Shown here in pieces: positions 1 to 10,340 of a stretch of 64,000 nucleotides of DNA. The stretch is from Thermohalobaculum sp951813525 (GTDB taxonomy: Bacteria; Pseudomonadota; Alphaproteobacteria; Rhodobacterales; Rhodobacteraceae): assembly GCA_951813525.2 (NCBI GenBank), contig CATOTJ020000001.1:248001-312000 (forward strand), in the 5' to 3' direction. The notes under the pieces are model-generated. The model did no database searches and was not told the DNA's origin. It was given only the letters and a program-made list of their open reading frames with translations. A program made the translations under genes and the position numbers. Positions within the stretch are counted from its first letter, which is position 1. Each line of letters opens with the position of its first letter.

Positions 1-7
1 GCGCTGC

Positions 8-1540
8 GGCAGGTCTGGGCCGATTTTGTTGAAAAAGCCGGGTTGAAAGAACGGTCCAGCACTGATTCAAGATCTCTGTGGTGACGGAGGTTTTCTGCGA
101 TGATGGGCGATCGGCAAGTGCTGCAGAACAGCCTGTTCTACGAGTTCAACCTGGAGATCCACGTGCCCGCGGATCACTTGCTTCGGAGCATTGATCGGTT
201 CGTCGATCTTTCGAGCGTCCGGCGTCGGCTCGAGCCGTTTTATAGCCGGATTGGTCGCCCATCTATCGATCCCGAACTGATGATCAGGATGTTGATTATC
301 GGCTACACTCACGGCATTCGCTCAGAGCGACGACTTTGCGAAGAGGTGCATCTGAACCTCGCCTATCGCTGGTTTTGTAGGCTGGATCTGAACGATCCGG
401 TGCCGGACCATTCCACGTTCTCGAAGAACCGGCATGGCCGTTTCCGCGACAGTGATCTGTTCAGGTTCCTGTTCGAGGATGTTCTTTCTCGATGCATCCG
501 CGAAGGTCTTGTTGGCGGAGAAGCGTTCGGTGTCGACGCATCCCTGATCAAGGCTGATGCGAACCGGGAAGACGGGATCACGCCGAAAGACTGGTCGCCA
601 GAGCAATTCGCCGGCCGCGCGACGTCCGAATATCTTGCGACACTGGACGATGCGGCTTTCGGTGCAGCGACACCCGTCGTGCCCAAATACATCTCGCCTG
701 TCGATCCGGCGGCGCGCTGGTCTGCTGCCGATCGCGGCAAGGCGCACTTCATCTATTCCACGAACTATCTCGTCGACCTCGACAACGCGATCATCGTGGA
801 TGTCGAGCCAACCGCACCGATCCGTCAGGCCGAGAACAAGGCCGCCCGGGATATGATTGAGCGGACCCGGCAGACATTCAACCTCTATCCCGAGCGCCTT
901 GTCGGCGACACGGGATATGGCAATGCGGAGATGCTCGCCTGGCTGGTTGAGGAACAGGGTATAGAGCCATTCATACCCGTCATCGATAAGTCGAGACGAT
1001 CAGACGAGATCTTCTCCCGGTCAGATTTTACCTACGACCACGGCGAGGACGCCTATCGCTGCCCTGCCGGTCACTGGCTCCGTCAGTACCGTCGCCCCTT
1101 CAAGATTGCCCGCGATGCAGTAGATGACGACGGCCAGCGCCGTTACCGCGCCAGCAAACACGACTGCGACGCATGCCCACTCAAGCCGTGTTGCACGCCC
1201 AAGGAGCATGCGCGGAAAATCCTGCGATCTGTTCACGAAGGCGCGCGAGACATGGCCCGCGACATCGCCAAAACGGACGCATATGTCGATGCAATGCGCG
1301 CCAGGAAGAAAGTCGAAATGCTGTTCGCTCACCTCAAACGTATCCTGAAACTCGACCGTCTCCGGCTCAGAGGACCATCCGGCGCCCGCGACGAATTCCT
1401 GATGGCAGCAACAGCGCAAAACCTCAGGAAGCTCGCGAAACTCGTGCCGAACCCGGCCTGAGCGGCGCGGCGAGCGTCATCAGCCTAGGCCAGGAGCCTC
1501 TCGAAAAACGACTTCTTCAACAAAATCGGCCCAGGCTGCC
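8..1540 (+). mobile_element. IS1182-type insertion sequence
   Basis: The element has one transposase gene between imperfect terminal inverted repeats. A 19-bp core at 15-33 is repeated exactly in inverted orientation at 1516-1534, and similarity continues for a few bases on both sides. It sits inside the Hint-domain coding sequence of the RTX gene on the minus strand. The other half of that gene would lie left of the window. I could not define a target duplication because only seven or so bases of left flank are present, so the outer ends are accurate to a few bases. Confidence 0.85.
100..1461 (+). CDS. IS1182 family transposase
   Basis: A 453-residue DDE transposase, the usual length for the IS1182 group. 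The N-terminus (about residues 20-110) has the RxxRRLCEEVHLNLAYRWF-like region of the DUF772 domain. The catalytic domain shows FGVDASLIKADANRE (first Asp, about 150), GDTGYGNAEML (second Asp, about 272) and a C-terminal VEMLFAHLKRIL segment carrying the Glu. A cysteine-rich patch (CDACPLKPCC) precedes the last segment, as is common in this group. The start follows a GGAGG about nine bases upstream. The gene looks intact, so the element may be active. Confidence 0.9.
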   Translation: MMGDRQVLQNSLFYEFNLEIHVPADHLLRSIDRFVDLSSVRRRLEPFYSRIGRPSIDPELMIRMLIIGYTHGIRSERRLCEEVHLNLAYRWFCRLDLNDPVPDHSTFSKNRHGRFRDSDLFRFLFEDVLSRCIREGLVGGEAFGVDASLIKADANREDGITPKDWSPEQFAGRATSEYLATLDDAAFGAATPVVPKYISPVDPAARWSAADRGKAHFIYSTNYLVDLDNAIIVDVEPTAPIRQAENKAARDMIERTRQTFNLYPERLVGDTGYGNAEMLAWLVEEQGIEPFIPVIDKSRRSDEIFSRSDFTYDHGEDAYRCPAGHWLRQYRRPFKIARDAVDDDGQRRYRASKHDCDACPLKPCCTPKEHARKILRSVHEGARDMARDIAKTDAYVDAMRARKKVEMLFAHLKRILKLDRLRLRGPSGARDEFLMAATAQNLRKLAKLVPNPA

Positions 1541-3890
1541 CGCGCGGAACTGGACTGGAATATCCTTGTCCGCGCGGTCGTTTTCGGGATCGGTAAAATC
1601 CACCTCGCGGCGGCCGATCCATCGGATGGGCCGCGCCCCGCTGTCACCTGTTGTCACTAGATCGCCGATGCGGAGATCTTCGACCGGCCTCACCCCGCAC
1701 TGCGTTGCGATCAATGTCCCTGGCGCGAAGCAGGGCGGCACGCCCATGGCGACAAGGCCGGCGAATGTCGTGGCCGTCGAAGTGGTATCGACGGTTCCAT
1801 CCGGAATGGTAACAATTTCGCCGGATGGGAATGTCAGGATCTGATCCGATCCCGCGCCGCCGGTGACCGTGACCTCCTCCGCCGTGACCGTACCGTCCTG
1901 ATTTGTCAAAGCGTTGCCGACATCGGTCAGCGCAGATGTGTCGAGTTGGTCGCCAGACGTGAAATCGGTGATAGTGTCGCTGCCGCCGCCCGCAGACAAT
2001 ACAAATATGTCGTCGCCAGCACCGCCGGTCAGCGTATCGTTTCCAGCGCCGCCAGCTAGCGTGTCGATACCCGCGCCGCCTGACAGCGAATCTGCGCCGG
2101 CGCCGCCAAACAAGCTGTCATTGCCTGCATCGCCAAAGACGGTATCGCTGCCTGCGCCGCCGTCCAGACTGTCGTCGCCAGCGCCGCCATATAGCGTGTC
2201 ATCGCCACCGTCACCTGTGGCGCGGTCGTCGCCGGTTCCGCCATAGAGCAGATCATTGTTGTTCCCGCCCGACATGGTGTCGTTTCCGGCGTCGCCGAAC
2301 AGTGCGTCATCGCCGTTACCACCGCCGACAAAGACGTCATTTCCATCGCCGCCAAAAACCGTGTCCGCGCCATCGCCACCGAACACATCGTCGGCTCCGG
2401 CGCCGCCATAGACCGTGTCGGCACCGACCCCCCGTTAACAGGAATGTCGTCTCCGGCGCCGGCGTAGAGCGTGTCGTCGCCGACATTGCCGTGCAGGCTG
2501 TCGATGCCATCGCCGCCATAGAGCAGATCGCCGCCAGCATTGCCTTCCAGCCGGTCGTTCCCCATACCACCCGAGATCGTATCGACCCCTGCGCCGCCTT
2601 CGAGCACATCATTGCCCGCTCCGGCATCGACACTGATTCCGACTGTGTCATTGGTCGCATCCAGCGTGTCGCTGAATGCAGTCAGAATGACGTTCTCGAT
2701 GCCCTCGAAGGTGCCGGTGTCGGTCCCGTCGGTGAAGGTTCCAGCCTCGTTGCCGGTATAGGTAACCGTTACACCCGCGCCCAGGGCGCTGAGGTCCAGT
2801 GCATCGCTGTCAGTGCCGCCTTCACCGCCGTAGATTGCGTCGGTTCCGAACCCTGCCTCGATGATGAGGGTGTCGGCGTCATTGCCGCCGTAGATTTGGT
2901 CATTGCCAGTGCCGCCGCGAAGGATGTCGGCACCACCAAAACCCTGAATGTGGTCGTTGCCGCTGCCGCCATCTATTGAATCGGCACCGCTGTCCCCATC
3001 GACATAGTCGTTGCCTGCGCCTGCATCCAGCGTGATCGAGCTGGATCCACCACCCCAACTGAAGAAGCTGTCATCATAGGCCGTGCCAATGACAGTGTCG
3101 CTTCCGCCCCAATTGAGGAAGACAATGCCGGATCCCGCTGCAGAAAAGTCCAGCGAGTCATCATAAATCGTGCTTTCAAAGTACTCTACGCTATCGAACG
3201 TTATGGTTCCGATGCCGTCAGTGGCCGTGCCGCCGGTTGCGCTGGTGAACGCAACCGTGATCGGATTCGACCCATAGAAGCCGATGCTATCGAACCCAGC
3301 TCCACCGAAAACGGTATCGTCGCCAAAGGAGTCATAATAGGCAAATCGGTCGACATCGTTACCGCCAAACAGGGTGTCGTCCCCGGAATCGCTGACGAAC
3401 CAGTCTTCCCCGTCGCCGCCATAGAGCGTGTCGTTGTCGGCCCCGCCGAAAAGGTGGTCGTTCCCAGCCTCGCCATAGATGATGTCGTTGCCGGCGTCGG
3501 CATAGACGGAATCCACGCCTCGCCAGCCAGGATGATGTCGTCACCCGACGTGACCTGATCGCCGTCAGCGTCGGTATAGGACAAATCGATGACATCGGCG
3601 CCCGCTGTTCCATCAACGGTTCCGTCCGATGTCGTAAAACTATCGATCGTCCCAAGCGTGCCATGGGGAAAGTTGGCGTAGCTGTCGGGAATGAACCAAT
3701 CTTCGCCGCCTGATTCATACCATGTGCCGGATTCAACGGTACCGCCATAGTTGACGGTGCCTTGACCGACAACCGGAGCCGTGTCGGTGTCGATCGACGA
3801 CGTGTAGCTTGTTCCCGATACTTGATCTCCGACACTTGCGCCGGTCGCGCCAGTATCGGAAAAAATCCCATAGCCAGTCAGAATTGGCAT
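1541..3890 (-). pseudogene. RTX calcium-binding protein with C-terminal Hint domain, broken by an IS and two frameshifts
   Basis: The product would be a secreted RTX protein. The N-terminal 115 residues begin MPILTGYGIF and lead into many GGxGxDxLx nonapeptides, the calcium-binding beta-roll of type I secreted proteins. A Hint (hedgehog/intein) autoprocessing domain follows, beginning CFAPGTLIATQCG. Three lesions are visible. The frame changes near 3518, where one base appears missing between GEA and DSVYAD. It changes again at a run of six C (2428-2433). The Hint domain is then cut at about 1540 by the IS1182-type element. Each frame taken in turn gives continuous RTX repeats, so this was one gene. 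Sequencing error could explain either frameshift but not the insertion. Confidence 0.85.
2060..3515 (-). repeat. Tandem RTX nonapeptide coding repeats
   Basis: Degenerate 27-base units encode successive GGxGxDxLx nonapeptides, interrupted by short non-repeat spacers. On the plus strand they show as recurring gccgccatagagcgtgtcg-like strings. They are coding repeats of the RTX gene, not a CRISPR or a non-coding satellite. Confidence 0.8.
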
Positions 3891-4251
3891 GAAAATCCCT
3901 CAAAACAACGCAACGCGACGCGGCGACCCGCTTGGGACGCGTCCGACAAGAAACGGGGCCCGACACTGAAGGAACAAAGTTAATTTCAACTTTCGCTGCC
4001 TGCCTCAACAGTATGTTCAGGCGTAAAAGCACTGGAGATTAACTTTGCGTCTCCGTATCTATCTGCTTCGACTAAGGGATAGCGGTTTATGAAATGAGAT
4101 CCGTGGTCGGCGTATGCAGTCACTCAAACTGCCAATCGATTATGCAGTGTTCGGTCGATTGATGCCCGATCGTCAAACAGGCTGTTACAAATGAAACATT
4201 CAGGGCAATTTCAGACAACAACTTGAAACACCGGCCGCGTAGGAGCCATGC
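3891..4251. promoter_or_regulatory. Divergent intergenic region
   Basis: These 361 bases separate the minus-strand RTX gene from the plus-strand histidine kinase and must hold both promoters. The part at about 3985-4215 is more AT-rich than its surroundings. An AGGAG lies just before the kinase start. I see no gene and no convincing named operator. Confidence 0.45.
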
Positions 4252-6453
4252 ATGGCGAAAATGCGTAAAATCAGTGCTGCACAAATCCGCTTCGCCGAGT
4301 TTTCTATCGACGGCAGCAGGCTCGACGGTGATGAAGGGTTTCTTGTAGGCGGCCCGGACGATGCATCGGTTTATCTCGCGGAATTCGTGTGGATAGACGG
4401 TCAGAAACCGACAGAGTCAAAGATCGCCGAAGCCTCGGCCGCGTGGCGTGCGGGCGACAGGCCCATCGCGGTGAGAGACGCCGCGGGGCGGTCCTGTGTT
4501 CTGTCCCGGCGCGCGCTTTCGGGCGGCGGGTTCTGCATGATCTCCTCGGACGTTCTTGCCACCCCATCCGATGACGGGATTGCGCGTTTCATTGTCGAGA
4601 ACAACCCGCTGCCGATCTGGATCAGTGACCTCGAAACCGGGGACGTTCTTGTTCACAACAAGCCTGCGCGGCGGCTTTTTGAAGTCGACGATAACGCGCC
4701 CGGCGCTGGGAACGTTTCGGACTATTTTGTCGATGACGTCGACAACCGCCGTGTCTTTGCCGATTTGAGAGTTCATGGCGGATTTGACAGCTTCATCCTG
4801 AGGGCCCGTTCCGCAACGGGCCGGGAGTTCTGGGTGAACGCGTCCGCCAGGGTCGCGCAGCACAATGGACGGGGAATCCTCGTCTCAGCGATCCAGGATG
4901 TCACACCCCTGAAACAGCACGCCAACGAGGTGAGCAAGTCCCGGGACCTGCTGGCGGATGCAATCCGTGCCCTACCTGATGGATTTGCATTGTTCGATGA
5001 CGACGGCGGGCTGCTGCTGTGCAATGACCGCTATCGGGATGCAAATCCCGAGATCGCCGAATCCATAGTTGCCGGCGTTCATTGGGAAACGCTGCTTCGC
5101 GAGATCGCGCACCGAAAAATCCCACGTGACGCCGCGGGGCGCGAGGGCGCCTGGGTCACCGAGATGCTGGCCGCGAGCGCAGGCCTGAAGACAGTAGAGA
5201 TGGAATTCGCTGACGGCACGGTTCGCGTCCTCGCCACCCACGCGACATCATTGGGCGGTTTCATCATCTCTGAGACCGACATCACCGCCCGGCGCGAAGC
5301 CGAGGAGGCCGTCGCACAGCAGCGCGAGATGCTGCATCAAAGCGAGAAGCTGTCCGCGATGGGAGAACTGCTTGCCGGTGTCGCGCACGAATTGAACAAC
5401 CCGCTTTCCGTTGTCGTCGGCCATGCGCTGATGTTGGAGGAAGAAGTTGAATCCCCGACGCTGAAATCCAGAACCGGGAAGATTTCGGCCGCCGCCGACC
5501 GGTGCGCCCGCATCGTCCGAACCTTCCTGGCCATGGCCCGCCAGAAACCGGCGACATTGGAGCATGTCTCAATCGAGGGCGTGATCGACACCGCGCTGGA
5601 CGTCGCGGCCTATGGATTTCGATCGACTGGGGCGCAGATTATACGCCACCAGACAGCAGACCTGCCGCTGGTCAGCGCTGACGCCGATCAACTTGCGCAG
5701 GTTTTCGCCAACCTGGTCGTCAATGCCGAGCACGTACTTCGGGACAAGGGCGCCGATGGTGTGCTGACAATCACAACCCGCCTCTCGGATGGCGGGGCAG
5801 TAGACATTTTCTTTGACGATAACGGGCCAGGCGTGCCCCAGACCATCCGCACGCGCATCTTTGAGCCGTTTTTCACCACCAAGACCATCGGTGAAGGCAC
5901 CGGTATCGGGCTGGCGTTTTGCCATCGCATCATCGAGACCCATGGTGGCGAGATCGCGATCGGCGAGGCGCCGGGCGGTGGAGCACGGTTCCACATCCGT
6001 CTGGACGCGGCAGCCGAGTCCGCACAGCCTAGCGAAGATGAAACCATCGCCCCGGCCAGCCGGCGTGGGCGCATTCTGGTGATCGACGACGAGGACGATG
6101 TTCGCGAACTGATTGCCGACATCCTGTCGCGCGATGGCTACGCGGTTGAACAGGTCGATTCAGCCGAGGCCGGATTGGGCGTATTGCCCGGCGAATTCGA
6201 TCTGATCCTCAGCGATATCAATATGCCGGGTCTTGGTGGGCGCGCCTTTCTGGACAGGGTGCGAGACCGATGGCCCGAATTGGAGGACCGGATCGGATTT
6301 GTCACCGGCGATACGCTCAGCCCCGGCGCCGAGGCTTTCCTGACCGGGGCCGGGCGGCCCTATCTGGAAAAACCTGTGGCCCCGGACGAACTTCGCCGGC
6401 TTGCCGCTCAGATGATGCACGCAGCAGAGGAGGTACCGGCCAATGACCAATGA
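4252..6453 (+). CDS. Hybrid sensor histidine kinase with two PAS regions and a receiver
   Basis: A 733-residue soluble sensor; no membrane segment is visible, so it probably senses a cytoplasmic signal. Domains in order are: an uncharacterised N-terminus (1-105), PAS (about 108-220), PAS-like (about 228-345), HisKA with the phospho-acceptor His379 in GVAHELNNPL, HATPase with DDNGPG and GEGTGIGL (about 470-585), and a C-terminal receiver (607-720) with Asp655 in SDINMPG and Lys707 in EKP. The last codons overlap the response regulator by 11 bases, so the two are translationally coupled. The start is preceded by AGGAG. The signal sensed cannot be read from the sequence. Confidence 0.9.
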   Translation: MAKMRKISAAQIRFAEFSIDGSRLDGDEGFLVGGPDDASVYLAEFVWIDGQKPTESKIAEASAAWRAGDRPIAVRDAAGRSCVLSRRALSGGGFCMISSDVLATPSDDGIARFIVENNPLPIWISDLETGDVLVHNKPARRLFEVDDNAPGAGNVSDYFVDDVDNRRVFADLRVHGGFDSFILRARSATGREFWVNASARVAQHNGRGILVSAIQDVTPLKQHANEVSKSRDLLADAIRALPDGFALFDDDGGLLLCNDRYRDANPEIAESIVAGVHWETLLREIAHRKIPRDAAGREGAWVTEMLAASAGLKTVEMEFADGTVRVLATHATSLGGFIISETDITARREAEEAVAQQREMLHQSEKLSAMGELLAGVAHELNNPLSVVVGHALMLEEEVESPTLKSRTGKISAAADRCARIVRTFLAMARQKPATLEHVSIEGVIDTALDVAAYGFRSTGAQIIRHQTADLPLVSADADQLAQVFANLVVNAEHVLRDKGADGVLTITTRLSDGGAVDIFFDDNGPGVPQTIRTRIFEPFFTTKTIGEGTGIGLAFCHRIIETHGGEIAIGEAPGGGARFHIRLDAAAESAQPSEDETIAPASRRGRILVIDDEDDVRELIADILSRDGYAVEQVDSAEAGLGVLPGEFDLILSDINMPGLGGRAFLDRVRDRWPELEDRIGFVTGDTLSPGAEAFLTGAGRPYLEKPVAPDELRRLAAQMMHAAEEVPANDQ

Positions 6454-7168
6454 ACCCAAGCCCCTGATCCTGGTCTGTGACGACGAGGAAGAGCTGCGCG
6501 AAATGGTGGGCGAATACCTGGAACGGCGCGGCTTTTCGGTGGTCCAGTGCACTGATGCGCCATCGCTGCGCACGGCGATGGACCAGCATGGGGGCCGGAT
6601 CGCCGCCATCATCCTGGACATCAATATGCCGGGCGAGGACGGGCTGAGTGCGCTGCGCGCGTTGCGGGTCGAACATGACACGCCGGTGATTATGCTGACC
6701 GCAACGGCAGAGGTCGTCGACCGTATTCTGGGGCTGGAAATGGGGGCCGATGATTATCTCGGCAAACCGGTCGATCTGCGCGAACTGGAGGCACGGCTGA
6801 AAACCGTGCTGCGCCGCCGCGCGCCGCCACCGCAAGCGGCAGGTGCCGAGGCGGCGACCAGCAGGATTTCTTTCGGCCCCTGCACATTGGATCTCGAGGC
6901 GGCCCTGCTGTTCGATGCATCCGGCGCCGAGATCCCCATCACCTCGATGGAGTTCAGCCTGCTGAAGGTGTTTGCCCGCAATCGCGGAAGGGTCCTAAAC
7001 CGCGATCAGTTGCTGGAACAGGCGCATGATCGCGACTGGGACCCGTTCGACCGGTCCATCGACATCCGCATCTCGCGCCTGCGCCGCAAGATCGAACCGA
7101 ACCCAAGCCGACCCGAAGTGATCCGCACCGTCCGCGGCCTAGGGTATGTGTTTGGCGAGCGGGTCTGA
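6443..7168 (+). CDS. OmpR/PhoB-family response regulator
   Basis: A 241-residue transcription factor. The receiver (8-120) has the acidic pair DDEE, the phospho-acceptor Asp in ILDINMPG and the conserved Lys in GKPVDLRELEARL. A winged-helix trans_reg_C domain (about 145-238) ends in the usual IRTVRGLGYVF. It overlaps the upstream hybrid kinase and is its obvious partner. The kinase's own receiver suggests either a phosphorelay or two competing phospho-acceptors. Target genes are not evident from the window. Confidence 0.92.
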   Translation: MTNEPKPLILVCDDEEELREMVGEYLERRGFSVVQCTDAPSLRTAMDQHGGRIAAIILDINMPGEDGLSALRALRVEHDTPVIMLTATAEVVDRILGLEMGADDYLGKPVDLRELEARLKTVLRRRAPPPQAAGAEAATSRISFGPCTLDLEAALLFDASGAEIPITSMEFSLLKVFARNRGRVLNRDQLLEQAHDRDWDPFDRSIDIRISRLRRKIEPNPSRPEVIRTVRGLGYVFGERV

Positions 7169-7194
7169 CACACAACACCGGTTAAAGTCGGGGA

Positions 7195-7520
7195 GTGAAG
7201 AGGCCACTATCGGTCCCGTTGACAACCATTGCCATCCATGGAAATGCACAATCCGGAACGGCGCAGCCGGTTAATCCGGACATTCGCGGCGACCTGCAAG
7301 AGTTGGTCGGTGTCCATGATCTCGGGCGCGCCAAAGCGGTGAATGGCCTCGTTCAACGCCGCAACACAGAAGTCAGCTTTCAACGTATTCGAGATGCGGA
7401 GCGCCGTCACGTTCCCGGTAAGCCAATCCAGGATGACGACCAGAAACAGAGACCCCCGCTGCATCGGCGGCGAAGTGACGCCCGCCGCCAGAGCAGATTG
7501 GGCGCTCAACGCGGGCCGCC
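7195..7520 (-). pseudogene. IS3-family transposase (orfB) remnant
   Basis: The minus strand encodes a fragment of the rve integrase core of IS3-type transposases. Recognisable pieces are the first Asp in LVVILDWLTGNVTALRISNT, then NEAIHRFGAPEIMDTDQ (second Asp) and GLCISMDGNG. The N-terminal and C-terminal thirds are missing and the stretch between TDQ and SMDG is degenerate. No terminal inverted repeats were found. It is an old, inactive remnant between the response regulator and the aldehyde dehydrogenase. Confidence 0.7.
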
Positions 7521-7671
7521 ATTCCCAGCCCCTCGCAAGGGCGTCCTATTCATTCCGCAGGATCCCGACTGGTTTCACAGCACGACGTTTCATGAGCGTG
7601 CTCAAGCCTTGCAAAGGGCCGTTCCCTTCTGCCAACACAGCAAAACAACGGCCGGATGAGGGGGATACCGA

Positions 7672-9099
7672 GTGTTCATCGACGGTGAATGGTGTGAGGC
7701 AGCGACTGGAAAGACGTTCGAGGTTCTGAACCCCGCCGACGGATCTGTAATCGAATCGGTTCCAGATGGCGGTGCCAGCGACGCCCAGCGTGCGATTGCG
7801 GCGGCGGACCGGAGCTTTCATAGCTGGTCTCGCACGACCGCCTATCGCCGCGCCGAGATCCTGCAAAAGGCCTATAGGCTGATGCTGGATCGTAAGGAAG
7901 AACTTGCCACGACGATGACTGCGGAACAGGGCAAGCCGATCCGCGCCGCGCGGATCGAAGTGCAGTACGGCGCTGACTTCTTGTTGTGGTTCGCGGAGGA
8001 AGCCAAACGCGTGAATGGAGAAATCCTGCCGTCGGCGCGCCCGGATCAACGGTTCATGGTGTTGCGCCAGCCTGTCGGCGTCGTTGCCGCGGTCACGCCC
8101 TGGAATTATCCGATTTCCATGATCACACGTAAGGTCGGGCCGGCCCTCGCGGCAGGTTGCACCGTCGTTCTGAAACCGGCTGAAGCCACGCCGCTATGTG
8201 CGATTGCAATGTTCCGGATCTTCGAAGAAGCCGGTGTGCCGCCGGGTGTTATCAATCTGGTCACGGCGCACGATCCCAAGCCGATTGGGGCTGAATTCAC
8301 GACACACCCCGCCGTGCGCAAACTGACGTTCACCGGCTCGACAGCAGTCGGCAAGATGCTCGCGGCCGCAGCCAGCGGGCGGATGAAGCGCGTTTCCATG
8401 GAGTTAGGCGGGCACGCACCCTTCATCGTCTGTAAGGACGCTGATCCTGTTCACGCTGCCAAAGGTGGATCGCTGGTCAAGTTTCTGAACACCGGCCAGG
8501 CTTGTATCAGCCCGAACCGCTTTCTGGTGCACAGCTCGATTTATGATGCCTTTGTCGAGACTCTGACCGCAAGGGTGCAGAAGATGAAGGCCGGCAACGG
8601 CTTTGATGAGGATGCCTCGATCGGCCCGCTGGTCAATGGCGCCGCCGTCGACAAGGTCGACCAACAGGTTCGCGATGCGGTCAGCAAAGGGGCGGAGATC
8701 ACGGAAGGCGGCACCCGCCTTATCGACGGACCGCTGGGTAAAGGGCACTTTTACGCACCCACCGTCCTGACCGGGGTCACCGAAGAGATGCGCATCAATC
8801 GCGAGGAGACCTTTGGTCCGGTCGCCCCGGTCATCCGCTATGACGACGATGACGATGTGCTGTCCATGGCCAACGACACCGAATATGGGCTGGCTGCGTA
8901 TGTCTACACCCGCGATCTCTCGCGTGCGATGCACCTGTTCGAGGGGCTTCGCTTCGGCATCATCGGCGTCAACGACATCAACCCTACTTCGGCCGCGGCG
9001 CCTTTCGGTGGCATGAAAAACAGCGGTCTGGGTCGCGAAGGCGCGCGCGAAGGGATCGAGGAATACCTGGAAACCAAGCTGGGCGGATTTGCGATTTAA
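7672..9099 (+). CDS. NAD(P)-dependent aldehyde dehydrogenase, succinate-semialdehyde type
   Basis: A 475-residue cytosolic ALDH that oxidises an aldehyde to its acid; the closest subgroup by motif is succinate-semialdehyde dehydrogenase (GabD-like). Visible active-site features are PWNYP with Asn145, the cofactor loop FTGSTAVGK, the general base Glu244 in MELGGHAP and the nucleophile Cys278 in NTGQACISPNRF. The GTG start at 7672 is supported by GAGGGGG seven bases upstream; no better start precedes it. The stop overlaps the converging MFS gene by four bases. The substrate is inferred from family only; another short-chain semialdehyde is possible. Confidence 0.9.
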   Translation: MFIDGEWCEAATGKTFEVLNPADGSVIESVPDGGASDAQRAIAAADRSFHSWSRTTAYRRAEILQKAYRLMLDRKEELATTMTAEQGKPIRAARIEVQYGADFLLWFAEEAKRVNGEILPSARPDQRFMVLRQPVGVVAAVTPWNYPISMITRKVGPALAAGCTVVLKPAEATPLCAIAMFRIFEEAGVPPGVINLVTAHDPKPIGAEFTTHPAVRKLTFTGSTAVGKMLAAAASGRMKRVSMELGGHAPFIVCKDADPVHAAKGGSLVKFLNTGQACISPNRFLVHSSIYDAFVETLTARVQKMKAGNGFDEDASIGPLVNGAAVDKVDQQVRDAVSKGAEITEGGTRLIDGPLGKGHFYAPTVLTGVTEEMRINREETFGPVAPVIRYDDDDDVLSMANDTEYGLAAYVYTRDLSRAMHLFEGLRFGIIGVNDINPTSAAAPFGGMKNSGLGREGAREGIEEYLETKLGGFAI

Positions 9100-10340
9100 C
9101 GCGGTAGGATTTCGGGTTCCGTGACCGGTGCGTCGTCGGCCTCTCGGGCGAAGGCATATACCGCCGCGCAGATCGCCATGGTCAGACCCATCGCGCCGAA
9201 GCTGAAGCGGAATTGATCCACCACATCAAACCCTGCCGATCGGGCCAGATCCAGGATTGTTGCAAACCCGGTCTGCATGACCGGGATCGCCGCCACCCCG
9301 ACCAATGACAACAGGATCGAAGCGCGGCCGACCATTTCAATAGGGACAATCTTGCGCATATGCGCGCCCAGCGGAATGTAGAACGTCTGACAAAAGATCA
9401 CCGCCATCAACAGCGCAACGGTCGCAACCGGCCCAGGCGAGGGTAACAGCGCCAATAGCGCAAGGCAGACAGTCGAGGTCGAAGCGGCCGTCAGGATCAT
9501 TGCTTTGCGCCTGGAAATAAGCCGATCGAGATGTCCGAACAAAAAGGCCGCGACAACTGATCCGCCAAAAAGCGTCAGCAAGACAAGTCCCGCGCCGTCC
9601 GTCGAGAAACCCATCGCCGTCTGTAGGAACGGCCCGCCCCAAATTCCGGTGATCGTCGTCATTGGCGCAAAGGTCACCAGGCCAAGCGCCAGGATTTTAC
9701 GGACCTCGGACAAGCGCAGCAGATCCATGTACCCACTCGGCTGATCCGATTGTGCCGTCGGCTGCCTCTTGGGGATTGGCGGGACCGCGCGGAAGATCAC
9801 TGCTACGAGGATCAGGGCAAACAGGGCCGCGACGCCAAAGACCAGTGCCCAGTCGAACCGCGACAGCGCCAACGCCAACGGATAGGTTCCCAGAATACCG
9901 CCACTACTGCCCAGGGTAATGACCATTCCGTTGACATACCCGAACTCGCGACGCGGGAAGGTCGTTGCGACCAGGACATGAACTGACGCACTCAACACCG
10001 CCGTTCCAAAGCCGATAACGATGCGCCCGACCAACAGCGTCTCATAGTTGGTGCCGATCGCAAAAAGCCCCGTTCCAATCGCGACGACCGAGACACTAAG
10101 GCACAACATTCGCCGCGGGCCGTACTGATCCAGCGCGGCACCCAGGGGCAACTGAGTCAAGACGGCCGCCAGAAACATTGCCGAGACAAGGCCACTGATA
10201 ACGGTGGCGGACACGGCGAACTGGTCGATCAGGATCGGTGTAAACACCGAACCGGCCGCCCGATGGAACTGGCCAAGCGCAAAGATCGCCGCGCAAAGCG
10301 CGATCACGAGCCAACGAGTTGAAACGGCGGGAGCAGACAC
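9096..10340 (-). CDS. MFS transporter
   Basis: An inner-membrane major facilitator of about 414 residues with about twelve hydrophobic segments. The family loop signature appears as GAALDQYGPRR after the second segment. A second cytoplasmic loop is basic (HLDRLISRRKA). The substrate cannot be told. The GTG at 10340 begins a normal short N-terminus (SAPAVSTRWL); the frame stays open to a TTG at 10382, which would add fourteen unlikely residues. The gene converges on the aldehyde dehydrogenase and overlaps its stop. Confidence 0.85.
   Translation of the reverse strand: MSAPAVSTRWLVIALCAAIFALGQFHRAAGSVFTPILIDQFAVSATVISGLVSAMFLAAVLTQLPLGAALDQYGPRRMLCLSVSVVAIGTGLFAIGTNYETLLVGRIVIGFGTAVLSASVHVLVATTFPRREFGYVNGMVITLGSSGGILGTYPLALALSRFDWALVFGVAALFALILVAVIFRAVPPIPKRQPTAQSDQPSGYMDLLRLSEVRKILALGLVTFAPMTTITGIWGGPFLQTAMGFSTDGAGLVLLTLFGGSVVAAFLFGHLDRLISRRKAMILTAASTSTVCLALLALLPSPGPVATVALLMAVIFCQTFYIPLGAHMRKIVPIEMVGRASILLSLVGVAAIPVMQTGFATILDLARSAGFDVVDQFRFSFGAMGLTMAICAAVYAFAREADDAPVTEPEILPR

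Noticed and set aside
1914..2979. Long open frames on the plus strand opposite the RTX repeats
   Set aside because: They are rich in Pro/Ser/Arg repeats that simply mirror the RTX codons on the other strand and have no start signals.
2060..3515. Repeated DNA that could suggest a CRISPR array
   Set aside because: Units are degenerate 27-mers in coding phase giving GGxGxDxLx; there are no constant repeats with unique spacers.
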